In this document: positions 44,174 to 54,501 of the stretch, in pieces
Numbering within the stretch: position 1 is the stretch's first letter
Layout of the letters: each line of letters starts with the position of its first letter
Source of the DNA: Pseudomonas sp. ANT_H4
Lineage (GTDB): Bacteria; Pseudomonadota; Gammaproteobacteria; Pseudomonadales; Pseudomonadaceae
Length of the DNA stretch: 64,000 nucleotides
Direction: 5' to 3'
Assembly: GCF_008369295.1 (NCBI RefSeq)
Contig: NZ_VOBG01000024.1
Coordinates: 1 to 64,000, forward strand
Notes under the pieces: generated by a model
The model's database searches: none
Seen by the model: only the letters and a program-made list of their open reading frames with translations
Told to the model about the DNA's origin: nothing
Made by a program: the position numbers and the translations under genes

Positions 44174-46284
44174 TGGATCCCTTTGGCCAACTCAGCCTTC
44201 AAGTGCAGCGCCAGCCCACTCAGGCGCTGCACGTTCCTGCTAACCGCCCCTTCAAATACGCCTGCACTGGCCTCGACCAGGCTGAACCATTTTTTAGCGC
44301 GAGTGATACCGGTGTATAGCAACTCCTTCGTCAGCACAGGGTTAAGCGCATCAGGCAACACCAAGGCGGTGTGGTTGAACTCCGAGCCCTGGGATTTGTG
44401 TACCGTCATGGCGTAGACCGTCTCGACTTCAACCAGACGGCTAGGTAATACGAAGCGCACTCCGCCAGTGCCATCATTGCGCGGGAACGCGACTCGCAGG
44501 TGAGTACTGCCGGGGTCACTGGCGTCTGGTGTTGGCAGGCTGAGCGCGATACCAATGTCGCCGTTCATCAATCCCAGGCTGTAGTCGTTGCGGGTGACCA
44601 GCACCGGTCGACCTTCATACCAACCATGGTCGTTGGTGATCAGGCCTTGAAGCTTGAGCTCGCCTGCAACCCGCTGATTCAATCCTTCGACGCCCCATGG
44701 GCCACGGCGTAACGCGCAGAGCAGACGGAATTCGTCGAACGCGACCAGAATCTTGCCGGCCCAGAGTTCCCACACGTCACTGTCCCAAGCGGTCCCGGGT
44801 ACAGGCCGCTGGCTGCGAAGCTGTTCTAGATAGTGGCGATAGCCCGGTGGCGCTTTATCCCCGCCAGGATGACCTTCTACGATCAGTCGCGTTAACGAAC
44901 TGTCCTGCTCGCCACGCAGTTTGAGGTTGAAGAGTTGCTCGGGCGGTTGCTCTAGCAGCTTTCGGGCTTCGCCCGCATTCTTTTCGTTGACCAGTCGCGC
45001 CAGGCGGCCGATACCTTGGTTGGCATCGAAGCGCCGCGAATAGCGCAGCATGACGGTTTGCTGAGCGAGCGGATCGCCTGGTGCCTCCTCAGCTTTCAAT
45101 CCTGGGGCATCAACTGTCTCGCCGGTGTTGGTGCTGAGCCAGGTGCTGGTTTCAGAGGTATAACGACCGGCTTCAGCATCTCTGCAAAGATCGCCGAGGA
45201 CAGCGCCAGCATCCACTGAGGCCAGTTGGTCTTTGTCACCGAGCATAATGAGCCGCGCTTGCAGCGGTAGTGCGTCGAGCAGGCACGCCATCATTTCCAG
45301 ATCGATCATCGAGGCTTCATCGACCACCAGCACGTCCAGCGCCAGGAGATTGTCCTGGTGATGAATGAAGTTACGCGAGTCGGGCCGGCTGCCCAGCAGG
45401 CGATGCAACGTAGACACTTCGATGGGAATCGCCTGACGCACGTCATCGGTCACCTGCAGCTCGATAACGGCCTTGCCGATCGACTCTGACAAACGCGCAG
45501 CAGCCTTGCCTGTAGGCGCGGCCAGTCGGATACGCAAGGGCTTGCCTGCATGAACAGCCGGGGTTTGTAGCAGCCCCAAAAGACGTACCACCGAAGTGGT
45601 CTTGCCGGTACCGGGACCGCCAGTGATCACACTGAAATTACCGCGGGCGGCCAGAGCACAGGCCAGTTTTTGCCAGTCAGTAAAACGCTTGCCGTTGATC
45701 TCGAAGGGCTGTGGAAACAACTCGTCGAGCCGTTTGGACAAGTTGTCAGGAGTGATTGGCGCCTGAGTTAAACGAAGGCAAAGGGCTTTGGCGATATGTT
45801 GTTCGTAGTTCCAATAGCGGCGCAGGTACAGACGCTGACCGGCCAGCACCAGAGGACGCTCGGGATAACGCAACGAAGTGTCGCGATCTTCCACCAACGC
45901 GCTACCCGCCAAGGCCGCACGCCAATGGGTGGCATCAATGCCGCTCAGCCACTGCGAGGGTAACTGGCCGCCCTCCTCACCCTCCGGCGGCAGCGACAGA
46001 ACGAAATCCGGCGCTTGCAGTGTGGCTACCAAATCGAGGCAGGAGTGTCCCCGTCCCAGCTGATGGCTGGTCATGGCGGCGGCCAGCAAAACACTGGGTT
46101 GAGCCTGTGGATCCTGCTCCAGCACGAAGGCCGCGAATGAGCGGTCCAGGGCTCGCAGCCAGCCGCGGCCGACCCATGATTCCAATTGTCGCAGCAGATC
46201 ACTGCTACTGGCCTGCACCACACTAATGGCAGGTGCGTCAGTACCGCGCTGGCTGTCGCTGAGTTGTTTGAGGGTCACGCTCAT
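44170..46284 (-). CDS. recD: RecD, 5'-3' helicase subunit of an island-borne RecBCD
   Basis: A 704-aa superfamily 1B helicase. Walker A is ITGGPGTGKTTSV, Walker B LVVDEASMIDLEM, and further helicase motifs include MLGDKDQLASVDAGAVLGDL and AMTVHKSQGSEFNHTALVLP. The N-terminal RecB-interaction part is present and the length matches Pseudomonas RecD. It unwinds the 5'-ended strand in the RecBCD complex. It overlaps recB by 4 bp upstream and the GHKL gene by 4 bp downstream. The gene being in an integrase-bounded island suggests a second, accessory copy. Confidence 0.93.
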   Translation of the reverse strand: MSVTLKQLSDSQRGTDAPAISVVQASSSDLLRQLESWVGRGWLRALDRSFAAFVLEQDPQAQPSVLLAAAMTSHQLGRGHSCLDLVATLQAPDFVLSLPPEGEEGGQLPSQWLSGIDATHWRAALAGSALVEDRDTSLRYPERPLVLAGQRLYLRRYWNYEQHIAKALCLRLTQAPITPDNLSKRLDELFPQPFEINGKRFTDWQKLACALAARGNFSVITGGPGTGKTTSVVRLLGLLQTPAVHAGKPLRIRLAAPTGKAAARLSESIGKAVIELQVTDDVRQAIPIEVSTLHRLLGSRPDSRNFIHHQDNLLALDVLVVDEASMIDLEMMACLLDALPLQARLIMLGDKDQLASVDAGAVLGDLCRDAEAGRYTSETSTWLSTNTGETVDAPGLKAEEAPGDPLAQQTVMLRYSRRFDANQGIGRLARLVNEKNAGEARKLLEQPPEQLFNLKLRGEQDSSLTRLIVEGHPGGDKAPPGYRHYLEQLRSQRPVPGTAWDSDVWELWAGKILVAFDEFRLLCALRRGPWGVEGLNQRVAGELKLQGLITNDHGWYEGRPVLVTRNDYSLGLMNGDIGIALSLPTPDASDPGSTHLRVAFPRNDGTGGVRFVLPSRLVEVETVYAMTVHKSQGSEFNHTALVLPDALNPVLTKELLYTGITRAKKWFSLVEASAGVFEGAVSRNVQRLSGLALHLKAELAKGIQ

Positions 46285-49200
46285 ACTGCCACCTCCGTGT
46301 GCTGGCCCATGAAAAGTTGGTCCATCTGCTCGATCAGTTCGCGCGGAGGCCGTTCGAAGTGCACGCCCTGGGTCTCGGACTGATGCCCGCGGACGAACAG
46401 GTAAACCGCACCGCCCATATGTCGGTCGTAGTCATAGCCACGCAAACGTAGTTTGAGTTGGCGGTGCAGCGCCAGCAGATAGAGACATGACTGCAAGTCG
46501 TAACGTTTGCCAAGCATGGTCTCGACCATTGAGTCGGGGTTGTAGTTTTCATCGCTGCGGCCCAACCAGTTGGATTTGTAGTCAGCTACGTAGTAGCGAC
46601 CCTGATGTTCGAAAGTCAGGTCGATAAAGCCTTTGAACATACCGTTCAGTTGCCCCGGCGCCAGTACAGGTCGCGGCTGACCATTTAATGTGTACTCGCA
46701 CACCAACTTGTCGAGTTGCCGGACATTGACCAACTGGCTGGAAAACCAGAACTCCATCTCCACCTGATAGGTGCTCAATTCCGCGAGGCTAACGGTATTG
46801 CCGTCAAAGCGCAGTGGTGTCTGCAAGTAGGAAGTAAGCCACCCTGAAAGCGGCTCGATCCAGATTTCCCAGTCGCGCAAATTGCAGCGGCGAGCGACGG
46901 TGCTTTGGATCGTTTCGGGTTTGTTCAAGACCTTGGCGAAGCCTTCCTTGCCGGCCCATTCAAACAGCCCATGAAGGAATGTGCCGGGGCCGGCGCCACG
47001 AGGAAAGCCGTGAATACCAGGGCCCGCCGGTAAGACATCGATTGAATCGTTGATGGCCTGCCCCTCTTCCTTGAGATTAGCTTCGATTGCTGTGGCGGGT
47101 TCTAGCCACGGCCCCGATTCCGCGCCCATCAACTGGTTGCCATCCGCAATGGACAAGGCCGAGTAACTAGCGATCCACCAGTTTGAGGCCGGTTTGTGGA
47201 GAGGCTGCAGCGCTGGGCCGAGATCTGGTTTTTGCGGCGGTTGGTAGCACGCCATAGTCACTTCGGGTGAGCCTTCGCAGACGATGTGTTCGCAAGTGCC
47301 TTTGAGGGCTTGCAACAGTGAATCCAATTGCGCGGCGGTGATTTCATCTCCACCGGACAGCAGATAGCCGAGCCCTCCCTTGGAGAGATCAGTCTTCTTA
47401 CCATTTGACCGCCCCAAAGGGGCGATCCCCAGCCAGGTGGCATATCGGGCCCGAGTCAATGCGACGTAAAGCAAGCGCATTTCTTCACTCAGACGCTCGT
47501 CGTTCGCCTTTTCATAGGCCTCCTCGGCCACATCGGATTTACCCAGGTCGATGCACAGCTCGCCGTCATCCTCAGCGTGAAACATCGGCGGCGACTTGCT
47601 GCGACCACTGAGTTCCGTCGCACTGCAGATGAAGGGCAGCAACACCAGTGGGTACTCCAGGCCTTTGGACTTGTGCACAGTGACGACCTTGATAAGATCA
47701 GCATCGCTTTCAAGGCGCAGGATCTCTTCTTCATTGGACGCTTGCAGTTGCTCGGCCAAATGACGGATAAGTGCGTTCTCACCGTCCAACTCAGTGGCGC
47801 TGCGTTGTAGCCATTCAGCCAAGTGCAGCAAGTTAGTCAGGCTGCGCTCACCACCGGTTTCCCGCAGCAGACGTGCTGGAACCTTGAAGTCCGCCAACAG
47901 CCTGCGAAGCATCGGCAGCACACCTTGTTGTTGCCAAAGCTGGCGATACTCACGAAAACTCTGTACTTGCTCTTCCCAGTGCAGCTCATTGTGATTGAGC
48001 TGCTCCAGGGCTTGCCAATCCAGGCCTATGCTGCGCGTCGCCAACGCGGCACGCAGCAAGCGATCAACCGAAGGTTCCGCGCAAGCACGTAAAACGTAGA
48101 GCAGGTCGCGCGCTTCCTCGCTGTCGAACACCGAGTCGCGATCAGATAGATATACGCTGGCCAAATTACGCTGGGCCAGCGACTTGCGGATGACTTCGGC
48201 TTCGGTTCGGTTGCGCACCAGGATGGCAATATCGGCAGGGCGCAATGACGTGAAACGACCATCGGACTGACGCAATCCTGCCTGCTGCGGACCGCTCGGC
48301 TCAAGCCAGGCTTGAATTGCCGAGGCAGCGGCGTCGGCCATCCCGCGGCGATAGGTGTCGGCATTGACCATATCGCCCTCACCCGCCAGGCTCCACAGCG
48401 TCAATGCCGTTTGCCGTTGTTCGCCGACTTCCAGATAGTCTTCTCGACCTTTGGCATCTACGCGATGAAACGGCACAGGATTCGATAGGCCCTTTTTTGC
48501 GAAGCGGAAAGCTGCGCGCTCATGCCCCTCAGCAAACTCGAAGCAACGGTTGGTTGCCGTAACCATCGCCTCGGTGGAACGGTAGTTGGTACCCAGAGTG
48601 TAATGACGTCCGGAGGTCGCTTCGCGAGCGCGCAGATAGGTGTAGATGTCCGCACCACGAAACGCATAAATCGCCTGTTTCGGATCACCGATCATGAACA
48701 ATCCACTGTCTTCAGCACTTTCAGAGATGCGGTAGACGGTCTCAAAAATCCGGTACTGAACTGGGTCGGTATCTTGGAATTCGTCGATCAGTGCAATCGG
48801 GTACTGCTCGCGAATGATCGTCGCTAGACGCTCACCCGAAGGGCCCTGAAGAGCCGCGTCAAGCCTGTTGAGAAGGTCATCGAATCCTATTTCGGCACGG
48901 CGTAGTTTTTCGGTATCGAAGCGCTCGCTGATTTCAGCCAACGCGTGCAGCAGCAATTGGGCACGGATGTTCTGCTTGGCCGCCTGGTGGTCGATCAGAG
49001 CGTCGATTGCCTGAAACGCTTCATGCTGAGAAGGTTGTGCTCCGCCTGTCAGCACGAAGCGGGTCTGGCCGAACTTGCTCAGATTTTTCGGTGCCTCCTG
49101 CCCCAAGCTCCAGTGCTCGAGAGCCGCCAGCCAGCCATTGAACACTGGATCTTCTTTGACCTTACGGTAACTGTTCCCATTGAACTTACCTCGCATACCC

Positions 49201-49976
49201 TGCAACAGCGTTTCGATCGCCTGCCGATCCTTGCGCCAGGCACTGCGAGCCGCATGCTCCAGGGTACTAGCGCTAGCATTCCAGTCGGCAGGGGCCTTGA
49301 GAAGAACTCCCAAGGCTCCCGGAGCTGGTAGATCTTTACCACCATGCATAAAGTTCGCATCGCGCCGCGCCAGCAAGGATGACAGCGCCTCACCCAGCGT
49401 CTTCGGCCCTTTGAAATACTCCGCGATGACCTTCGCCTCGCTGATCGATAAGCCGTAGAAATGTCGCCGCCAATAGTCCCTCACTACCTCGGCCAACAAT
49501 TCGCTCTGATTGGTTTCCAGGGTCTGGGTGAATAGGCTTCCGCTGTCGAACGCATGCTCACGCAACATCCGATAACACCAGCCATGGATGGTCGAAACAG
49601 CAGCTTCGTCCATCCACTCACCGGCGAGTTGCAAGCGACGAGCGCACTCCGGCCATTGATCCGCCGGATAGTCAGCCCGCAATAGTTCAAGCAATGAATC
49701 GTGCTTTTTCAGCGGTTCGCCGAAGCAGTGCGCCGCCTCGCTGAGGCGCAACCGAATACGATCGCGCAGCTCTTGCGTAGCGGCATCAGTGAAGGTCACC
49801 ACCAGAATTTCCGGCGGATTGAGCGGGCGCTGGAATGCGCTCTCGCCACCGTGCCCCAGCACCAGGCGCACATATAACAAAGCGATGGTGAACGTCTTGC
49901 CGGTACCGGCACTGGCTTCAATCAGTCGGCTACCATGCAGAGGGAAGGTCAGGGCTTCAAGGTTTAACGGGGTCAT
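46281..49976 (-). CDS. recB: RecB, helicase-nuclease subunit of an island-borne RecBCD
   Basis: A 1231-aa UvrD-like helicase plus nuclease. Walker A is ASAGTGKT at 21-28, motif II IALIDEFQDTDPVQY, and later motifs include TVHKSKGLEYPLVLLP and LYVALTRARYATWLG. The C-terminal nuclease domain keeps the catalytic block YYVADYKSNWLG (Asp1132, Lys1134), preceded by GFIDLTF. All active-site elements are present, so both activities should work. It sits between recC and recD with 4-bp overlaps on both sides. Confidence 0.94.
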   Translation of the reverse strand: MTPLNLEALTFPLHGSRLIEASAGTGKTFTIALLYVRLVLGHGGESAFQRPLNPPEILVVTFTDAATQELRDRIRLRLSEAAHCFGEPLKKHDSLLELLRADYPADQWPECARRLQLAGEWMDEAAVSTIHGWCYRMLREHAFDSGSLFTQTLETNQSELLAEVVRDYWRRHFYGLSISEAKVIAEYFKGPKTLGEALSSLLARRDANFMHGGKDLPAPGALGVLLKAPADWNASASTLEHAARSAWRKDRQAIETLLQGMRGKFNGNSYRKVKEDPVFNGWLAALEHWSLGQEAPKNLSKFGQTRFVLTGGAQPSQHEAFQAIDALIDHQAAKQNIRAQLLLHALAEISERFDTEKLRRAEIGFDDLLNRLDAALQGPSGERLATIIREQYPIALIDEFQDTDPVQYRIFETVYRISESAEDSGLFMIGDPKQAIYAFRGADIYTYLRAREATSGRHYTLGTNYRSTEAMVTATNRCFEFAEGHERAAFRFAKKGLSNPVPFHRVDAKGREDYLEVGEQRQTALTLWSLAGEGDMVNADTYRRGMADAAASAIQAWLEPSGPQQAGLRQSDGRFTSLRPADIAILVRNRTEAEVIRKSLAQRNLASVYLSDRDSVFDSEEARDLLYVLRACAEPSVDRLLRAALATRSIGLDWQALEQLNHNELHWEEQVQSFREYRQLWQQQGVLPMLRRLLADFKVPARLLRETGGERSLTNLLHLAEWLQRSATELDGENALIRHLAEQLQASNEEEILRLESDADLIKVVTVHKSKGLEYPLVLLPFICSATELSGRSKSPPMFHAEDDGELCIDLGKSDVAEEAYEKANDERLSEEMRLLYVALTRARYATWLGIAPLGRSNGKKTDLSKGGLGYLLSGGDEITAAQLDSLLQALKGTCEHIVCEGSPEVTMACYQPPQKPDLGPALQPLHKPASNWWIASYSALSIADGNQLMGAESGPWLEPATAIEANLKEEGQAINDSIDVLPAGPGIHGFPRGAGPGTFLHGLFEWAGKEGFAKVLNKPETIQSTVARRCNLRDWEIWIEPLSGWLTSYLQTPLRFDGNTVSLAELSTYQVEMEFWFSSQLVNVRQLDKLVCEYTLNGQPRPVLAPGQLNGMFKGFIDLTFEHQGRYYVADYKSNWLGRSDENYNPDSMVETMLGKRYDLQSCLYLLALHRQLKLRLRGYDYDRHMGGAVYLFVRGHQSETQGVHFERPPRELIEQMDQLFMGQHTEVAV

Positions 49977-52900
49977 TGGTCGCTCCCTGCGTTAGAAGAT
50001 GGAAGGTGTCTGAACAGCGGGCCATAGAGCCGCTCGGCAAAAACAGTGAATCGCCCGTCGGCGGACAGTGCATCGAAGTCCGAATAAGCACGACGCAAGG
50101 CCGCGGAACTCTCCACCTCACCAGTGCTCATATAGCCGCCCTCGAAGGCTCCGCGAGCCTCTTCCAAGGCTTTAGCCTCGTCACCGTTCGCTTTGGTTAA
50201 CCAGGCGAAAGCGGTCTTGCAACCTACCGGCAAGGGTTGGCACATACCTTCGCCCCACAGCTGCAGTAAGGTCTGCAAATGCTCTTGAGCTGTGGACTTT
50301 TCCAGCGCGGGAAAAACAACATCACCGTTGAGACTGACCAGAATCGTGGTGCAAGGCTCAGCGCCCAGCTGCAAAGCCAAGTGCCGTACCCACGGTCGAA
50401 CAAGGTTGTGCCATCGATAACTGTCATCAGTGCACAGCTTTTTGCTATCCAGTTGCACATACGCCAGCTGTCCTTGAGCGTTTCGGCGCATGCCACCCAG
50501 CCAGTCGGTAAACCCCGGAGACGTGTCCGTCGGCTCGCACTTCATCTCGACTTGCCCAGGCTCTAACTGACTCCACTCCTGGAGCCTAGCGTGGTAACGA
50601 GCGAGCAGGTCTGGAAGCGGGTCGGACAGTTTGGCCGCGCTCAGCGATCCGAATCCTGCCAGAGGTAACTTACCCTCCCGCTGCAGGCGTTGAACGTGAT
50701 GATCCAGTTCAGTGATCGTCTGCTCAGGCTGGTACTTTTCTTCCACCCAACGCTTAAGCGCCTGGCTCAATGCATCCTGATGCTGCCAGTTTTCCAGCGC
50801 ATCGAGCTCGAACGGTTCTTCGTCACGGCTCGTCAGTTCATCACTATCGAAGTGCACTTTAAGGCGCTGCTGGAAGAAGGCCGCTACCGGATCACGCAGG
50901 AAACCTGACAACTGTCGCAGGCTCAGCGCAATGTCCTGCTGCAACGGCGTAAGCTCGATCGTCGCCTGAGCGTCATCAGCGACGGCATGAACCTCGCGCC
51001 ACTCGTGAGAATAGGTAAATAGGCCGTCAGGGCCAGGTAAGTGGGCGAAGTAAGAAGGGCTGAACGGCTGCAGCGGGTGGTCCAGCGTTAAGGCTTTGTT
51101 CAACGCTCGCGAATCATCCGGGTTGCCGTTCAACCTCCAGCCAGCAGACAGATGATCACGCAACTGCCCGATCAGCACCGATGGCACCCGCTCGCTGTTA
51201 TCGCGAATATTGCGCCCCACCCAGCTGACGTACAGCTGCTCTCTGGCCGACAACACAGCCTCTAGCAACAGGTAGCGATCATCCTCCCGTCGTGAGCGGT
51301 CGCCGGGACGATAATCGTGACGCATCAAGTCGAAGTCGACATGCGACTGTTGGCGGGGGTAATCACCGTCGTTCATACCCAACAGGCAGACCACCTTGAA
51401 GGGGATCGCCCGCATAGGCATCAACGTGCAAAAATTCACGGCACCTGCCAGAAAGCGCTGGGACAGGCCGCCTTGATCCATGCCCACCAACCAGGTTTCG
51501 TGGACGACACTCAGCGGCACTGGCTCATCGAACTGAGCCTGATCACAGGTTTTCAACCAGTCCTCGAGCAACCTCAACAACTGATTGACGAGCAATTCGT
51601 CCGCCTCATCCACAGGCAGAAAGAAAACCTTGAGTAGCGATTGCAGCCGCTCGACCCAGAGCTTGGGCGGGGCGGGCTGTTGCAGGTCGATCCGGGCAAT
51701 TTCCAGATGATCGAGCAGTGTCAGCAGCGGCCCTGCCAGTGCTGCCTCCAGACCGGAGACCTCGTCATAGGGTTCGATCCCATCGAGAGCAGGACCTTTG
51801 CCAGCCGCATAGCCCAGCAGCATGCGCCGCAGGCCGAAACGCCAGGTGTTCTGTTCAAGCCCAGCGGGCATGTCCAGACTTTCGCGCTGAGCGCCGTCCA
51901 ATCCCCAGCGGATGCCGGAGCCTTCAATCCAGCGATGCAGAATCGGCAGATCAGCCTCGGCCACCCCGAAACGAGCCCGAAGCGCCGGGACATCCAGCAA
52001 ATCGAGAATATCGCTGACGGCAAAACGGCTTTGCGGCAGCTTGAGCAGATGCTCCAAGGCGATCAGCAATGGCTCGCGACCGCGCTGCCCCTGGTCGGCT
52101 AACGTGAACGGAATATAGCGTGGATCCTGGTACGGCATCTGGCCAAAGACCGCTTCGATATGCGGTGCATAGGCATTGATGTCCGGCACCATGATAATCA
52201 CGTCACGCGGGCTGAGCTCTGGGTTGGCACTGAAGCGCGCGAGGAGCTGATCATGGAGAATTTCCACTTCACGCTGAGCGCTGTGGGCGACATGGAACCG
52301 GATGGAGCGATCGGTTTCGGGCAGCACCTGTGCCCAATTCTCCCGGGATTCACCGAGGGAACGAAGCTCGAGAATATCGTCTTGCAGCTGCGCCAGCAGA
52401 GTGGGCGCTTCCTCTTCACTGAACAGATCGATTCGCCCACCGTTAACATCGTCAAACAGGTGCCTGTAGCTGGAGGGGTCATCGTAGCTGTCGAGCAGGT
52501 TAATGTAGTCACGCCCCTGCTTGCCCCAGGCCGCCAATAAAGGCTGACTCTGCTGATGAAGCGGATCGGTACCCGAGACAGAGCCGGAGACCTTGTGCTG
52601 CTGACGCTTGTACTGGTGAACTAACAAGTCCTTGTCCGCGACGATATCGATCCAGTGATGACGACAAGGGTTGTGGACGCAGAGCAAGACCTGGCTGAAG
52701 CGCGAGAGCATGGCCAAGGCTTCAAGGACTTGTGCGGGCATCGACGAAATACCGAATATCACTACCCTACGCGGTAATCCCACAGGGGCTTGCCCAACGA
52801 CCTGCGAACGGGAAATAAAGCGTTTGTGCACTCCCGCGCGGCTTTGTTCGAGAGCCCCCTCGCCCACGTCAGCCAGTAACTCCCGCCATAGTTCGGCCTG

Positions 52901-53461
52901 CCAGAGGTTGTCGGTATTCAGAGGGCGTGGCGCACCATTGATCTGCCGGAGCTGATCACGACCGGCCGCCCAGTCCTCCAACCAGTCGGCGCGGTAGACC
53001 TGGTATTGATCGAACAGATCGGCCAGACGCTCCGCCAGTTGATGACGCTTGCGCAGGTCATCGTCCTGCTCCAGGAAACGCTGCAGGCTTTGGAAGTTTG
53101 GCTTGGCTAGCAGATCAGGCAGCAACCGCATCAGACGCCAATTCAGCGGTGTCTTGTCGAGCGGAGAGTTCTCGGGTGTGGAATCAGCGCCCAGCACTGA
53201 ACGATAGGCTTGCCACAAAAAGCTTGCCGGCAACTGCACATCCAGCGCAGCGGCAATTCCGCAACCGCCCGCTTGAGTGTCTTCGGCTAAGGCCAGCTTG
53301 AGCCATTGCGCGATGCCGTTGCTATGTACCAGCACCACCTCGTTTTCCAGGGGAGCCAGTGGATAACGTTGCATCCAGCTCACGGCTAGGGCACGCAAAT
53401 CATCAAGTCGGTTACTGTGGATAATCATGAAGCCGGGTTTCAACACGTCAGCGTCCTGCAT
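49973..53461 (-). CDS. recC: RecC, Chi-scanning subunit of an island-borne RecBCD
   Basis: An 1162-aa protein with the RecC layout: an inactivated helicase-like N-terminal half (MIIHSNRLDDLRALAVSWMQRYPL, VLVHSNGIAQWLKLALAE, FGISSMPAQVLEALAMLS) and a dead-nuclease-like C-terminus. RecC holds the complex together and scans for Chi. ATG codons at 53461 and 53428 (MIIHSN) are both possible. It is the first gene of the coupled set recC-recB-recD-GHKL. Differences from housekeeping Pseudomonas RecC in the Chi-recognition region would be of interest but cannot be judged by eye. Confidence 0.92.
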   Translation of the reverse strand: MQDADVLKPGFMIIHSNRLDDLRALAVSWMQRYPLAPLENEVVLVHSNGIAQWLKLALAEDTQAGGCGIAAALDVQLPASFLWQAYRSVLGADSTPENSPLDKTPLNWRLMRLLPDLLAKPNFQSLQRFLEQDDDLRKRHQLAERLADLFDQYQVYRADWLEDWAAGRDQLRQINGAPRPLNTDNLWQAELWRELLADVGEGALEQSRAGVHKRFISRSQVVGQAPVGLPRRVVIFGISSMPAQVLEALAMLSRFSQVLLCVHNPCRHHWIDIVADKDLLVHQYKRQQHKVSGSVSGTDPLHQQSQPLLAAWGKQGRDYINLLDSYDDPSSYRHLFDDVNGGRIDLFSEEEAPTLLAQLQDDILELRSLGESRENWAQVLPETDRSIRFHVAHSAQREVEILHDQLLARFSANPELSPRDVIIMVPDINAYAPHIEAVFGQMPYQDPRYIPFTLADQGQRGREPLLIALEHLLKLPQSRFAVSDILDLLDVPALRARFGVAEADLPILHRWIEGSGIRWGLDGAQRESLDMPAGLEQNTWRFGLRRMLLGYAAGKGPALDGIEPYDEVSGLEAALAGPLLTLLDHLEIARIDLQQPAPPKLWVERLQSLLKVFFLPVDEADELLVNQLLRLLEDWLKTCDQAQFDEPVPLSVVHETWLVGMDQGGLSQRFLAGAVNFCTLMPMRAIPFKVVCLLGMNDGDYPRQQSHVDFDLMRHDYRPGDRSRREDDRYLLLEAVLSAREQLYVSWVGRNIRDNSERVPSVLIGQLRDHLSAGWRLNGNPDDSRALNKALTLDHPLQPFSPSYFAHLPGPDGLFTYSHEWREVHAVADDAQATIELTPLQQDIALSLRQLSGFLRDPVAAFFQQRLKVHFDSDELTSRDEEPFELDALENWQHQDALSQALKRWVEEKYQPEQTITELDHHVQRLQREGKLPLAGFGSLSAAKLSDPLPDLLARYHARLQEWSQLEPGQVEMKCEPTDTSPGFTDWLGGMRRNAQGQLAYVQLDSKKLCTDDSYRWHNLVRPWVRHLALQLGAEPCTTILVSLNGDVVFPALEKSTAQEHLQTLLQLWGEGMCQPLPVGCKTAFAWLTKANGDEAKALEEARGAFEGGYMSTGEVESSAALRRAYSDFDALSADGRFTVFAERLYGPLFRHLPSSNAGSDQ

Positions 53462-53944
53462 GAAATCACTCCTTCAAATTTAGAAATGCCGCGCCAAAGG
53501 CGCTGAATGCCAAAATGCCAGTACTGTAAGTCGAATACTTCAGGGATAACAGCGTCGTGATCTGTGACTTCAGAACCTGAACTTGCCCAAATCCCGCTGT
53601 TGGGCGCACGCTGGTTGATGCGCCGAAACGACGCGTAGCGATGACCAACGGCAATGGCCTGTCTGAATCAAAATCTTGATACAGGGCGTCCTACAGGAAA
53701 GGCCATATGTGCGTATTGGCAGACGATATGTCGCTAAATACGACATGGGAATAGTGGGCGGATGTACAGGTCAAGTTTTGGAGCAGGTAAAGATGATAAA
53801 ACCTGAAAAAGGTGCGCCAGACACGGAAAATGGCAACCGTTACGTGCGCTTTGTTGACAGTTTACGAGGCAGAAGCCAAATGCCATCATCTAGACCTATC
53901 GAGAGGGCTGCAGGCCCTTTGGCTCATTAAGGAGATACAGACAT
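53462..53944. other. Gap upstream of recC
   Basis: About 480 bp between the start of recC and the 144-aa gene. It should hold the promoter of the RecBCD operon (minus strand). Short frames here overlap one another, lack ribosome sites and have no family-like sequence. No repeat or strong hairpin is seen. Confidence 0.5.
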
Positions 53945-54379
53945 ATGGACAATTCTTTCTACCCAACTGCAAAACGGTCAAAAAAACCATCCCTGTTTTT
54001 AGCCATCGATATGTGGGGGATCGAGGGGGAATATGCCGATGGGAATTGGCACGGCCTTATCCATGAGTTTGCACATAATTGGAGCGCGGCCCATCCGCAG
54101 CAGGATACCGCTACGCTTTGGTCGAGCGTTCAACCTTGCGCGTTGTACAATAACGGGAATTCATGCTACCTGGCTGGTAGTTCGAAACTACCTGATGGTT
54201 TTTTCTCGCAACTTGAATCGCATCTGCGTGCACGGATCGGTAGTCACGCGCGTATTGGGGGCGAGATCCTGGTTGATGCAGAGGAATGGAGGGTGTATCT
54301 GCACTTCGAGAATGGGTGTGTGTGGGAAAAGTACAATGGCTACGAGTGGCGCGAGCTTGCCGTCCAGACCGGGGGATAA
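53945..54379 (+). CDS. Uncharacterised 144-aa protein
   Basis: The ATG follows AAGGAG by ten bases. The protein is cytosolic, with a conserved-looking start (SLFLAIDMWGIEGEYADGNWHGLIHEFAHNW), a middle Cys pair (QPCALYNNGNSCYL) and a C-terminal aromatic-rich end (EEWRVYLHFENGCVWEKYNGYEWREL). The HEFAH string looks like a zincin HExxH but the spacing is HEFAH with a fitting Glu, so a metalloprotease is conceivable though unlikely in a protein this short. No family is recognised. Confidence 0.55.
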   Translation: MDNSFYPTAKRSKKPSLFLAIDMWGIEGEYADGNWHGLIHEFAHNWSAAHPQQDTATLWSSVQPCALYNNGNSCYLAGSSKLPDGFFSQLESHLRARIGSHARIGGEILVDAEEWRVYLHFENGCVWEKYNGYEWRELAVQTGG

Positions 54380-54501
54380 GCCAATGAACCGCCCGTGAGC
54401 TGGGCTAGATCACTTCTCTATTGGCCGTGGTGAGCTGCAGAAAAATGCCTCGCAGCATCCAATTACGGAAAGTAATAGAACAGAACGAGCCGACCTTTCG
54501 C

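Noticed and set aside
49973..53461. Treating recBCD as the housekeeping copy
   Set aside because: The operon lies inside an integrase-bounded region and is coupled to a GHKL gene not expected at the housekeeping locus. It cannot be excluded without the rest of the genome, so it is kept as a finding to check.
53676..54066. Overlapping frames of 84 aa each before the 144-aa gene
   Set aside because: They overlap each other and the 144-aa gene in different frames and lack ribosome sites.
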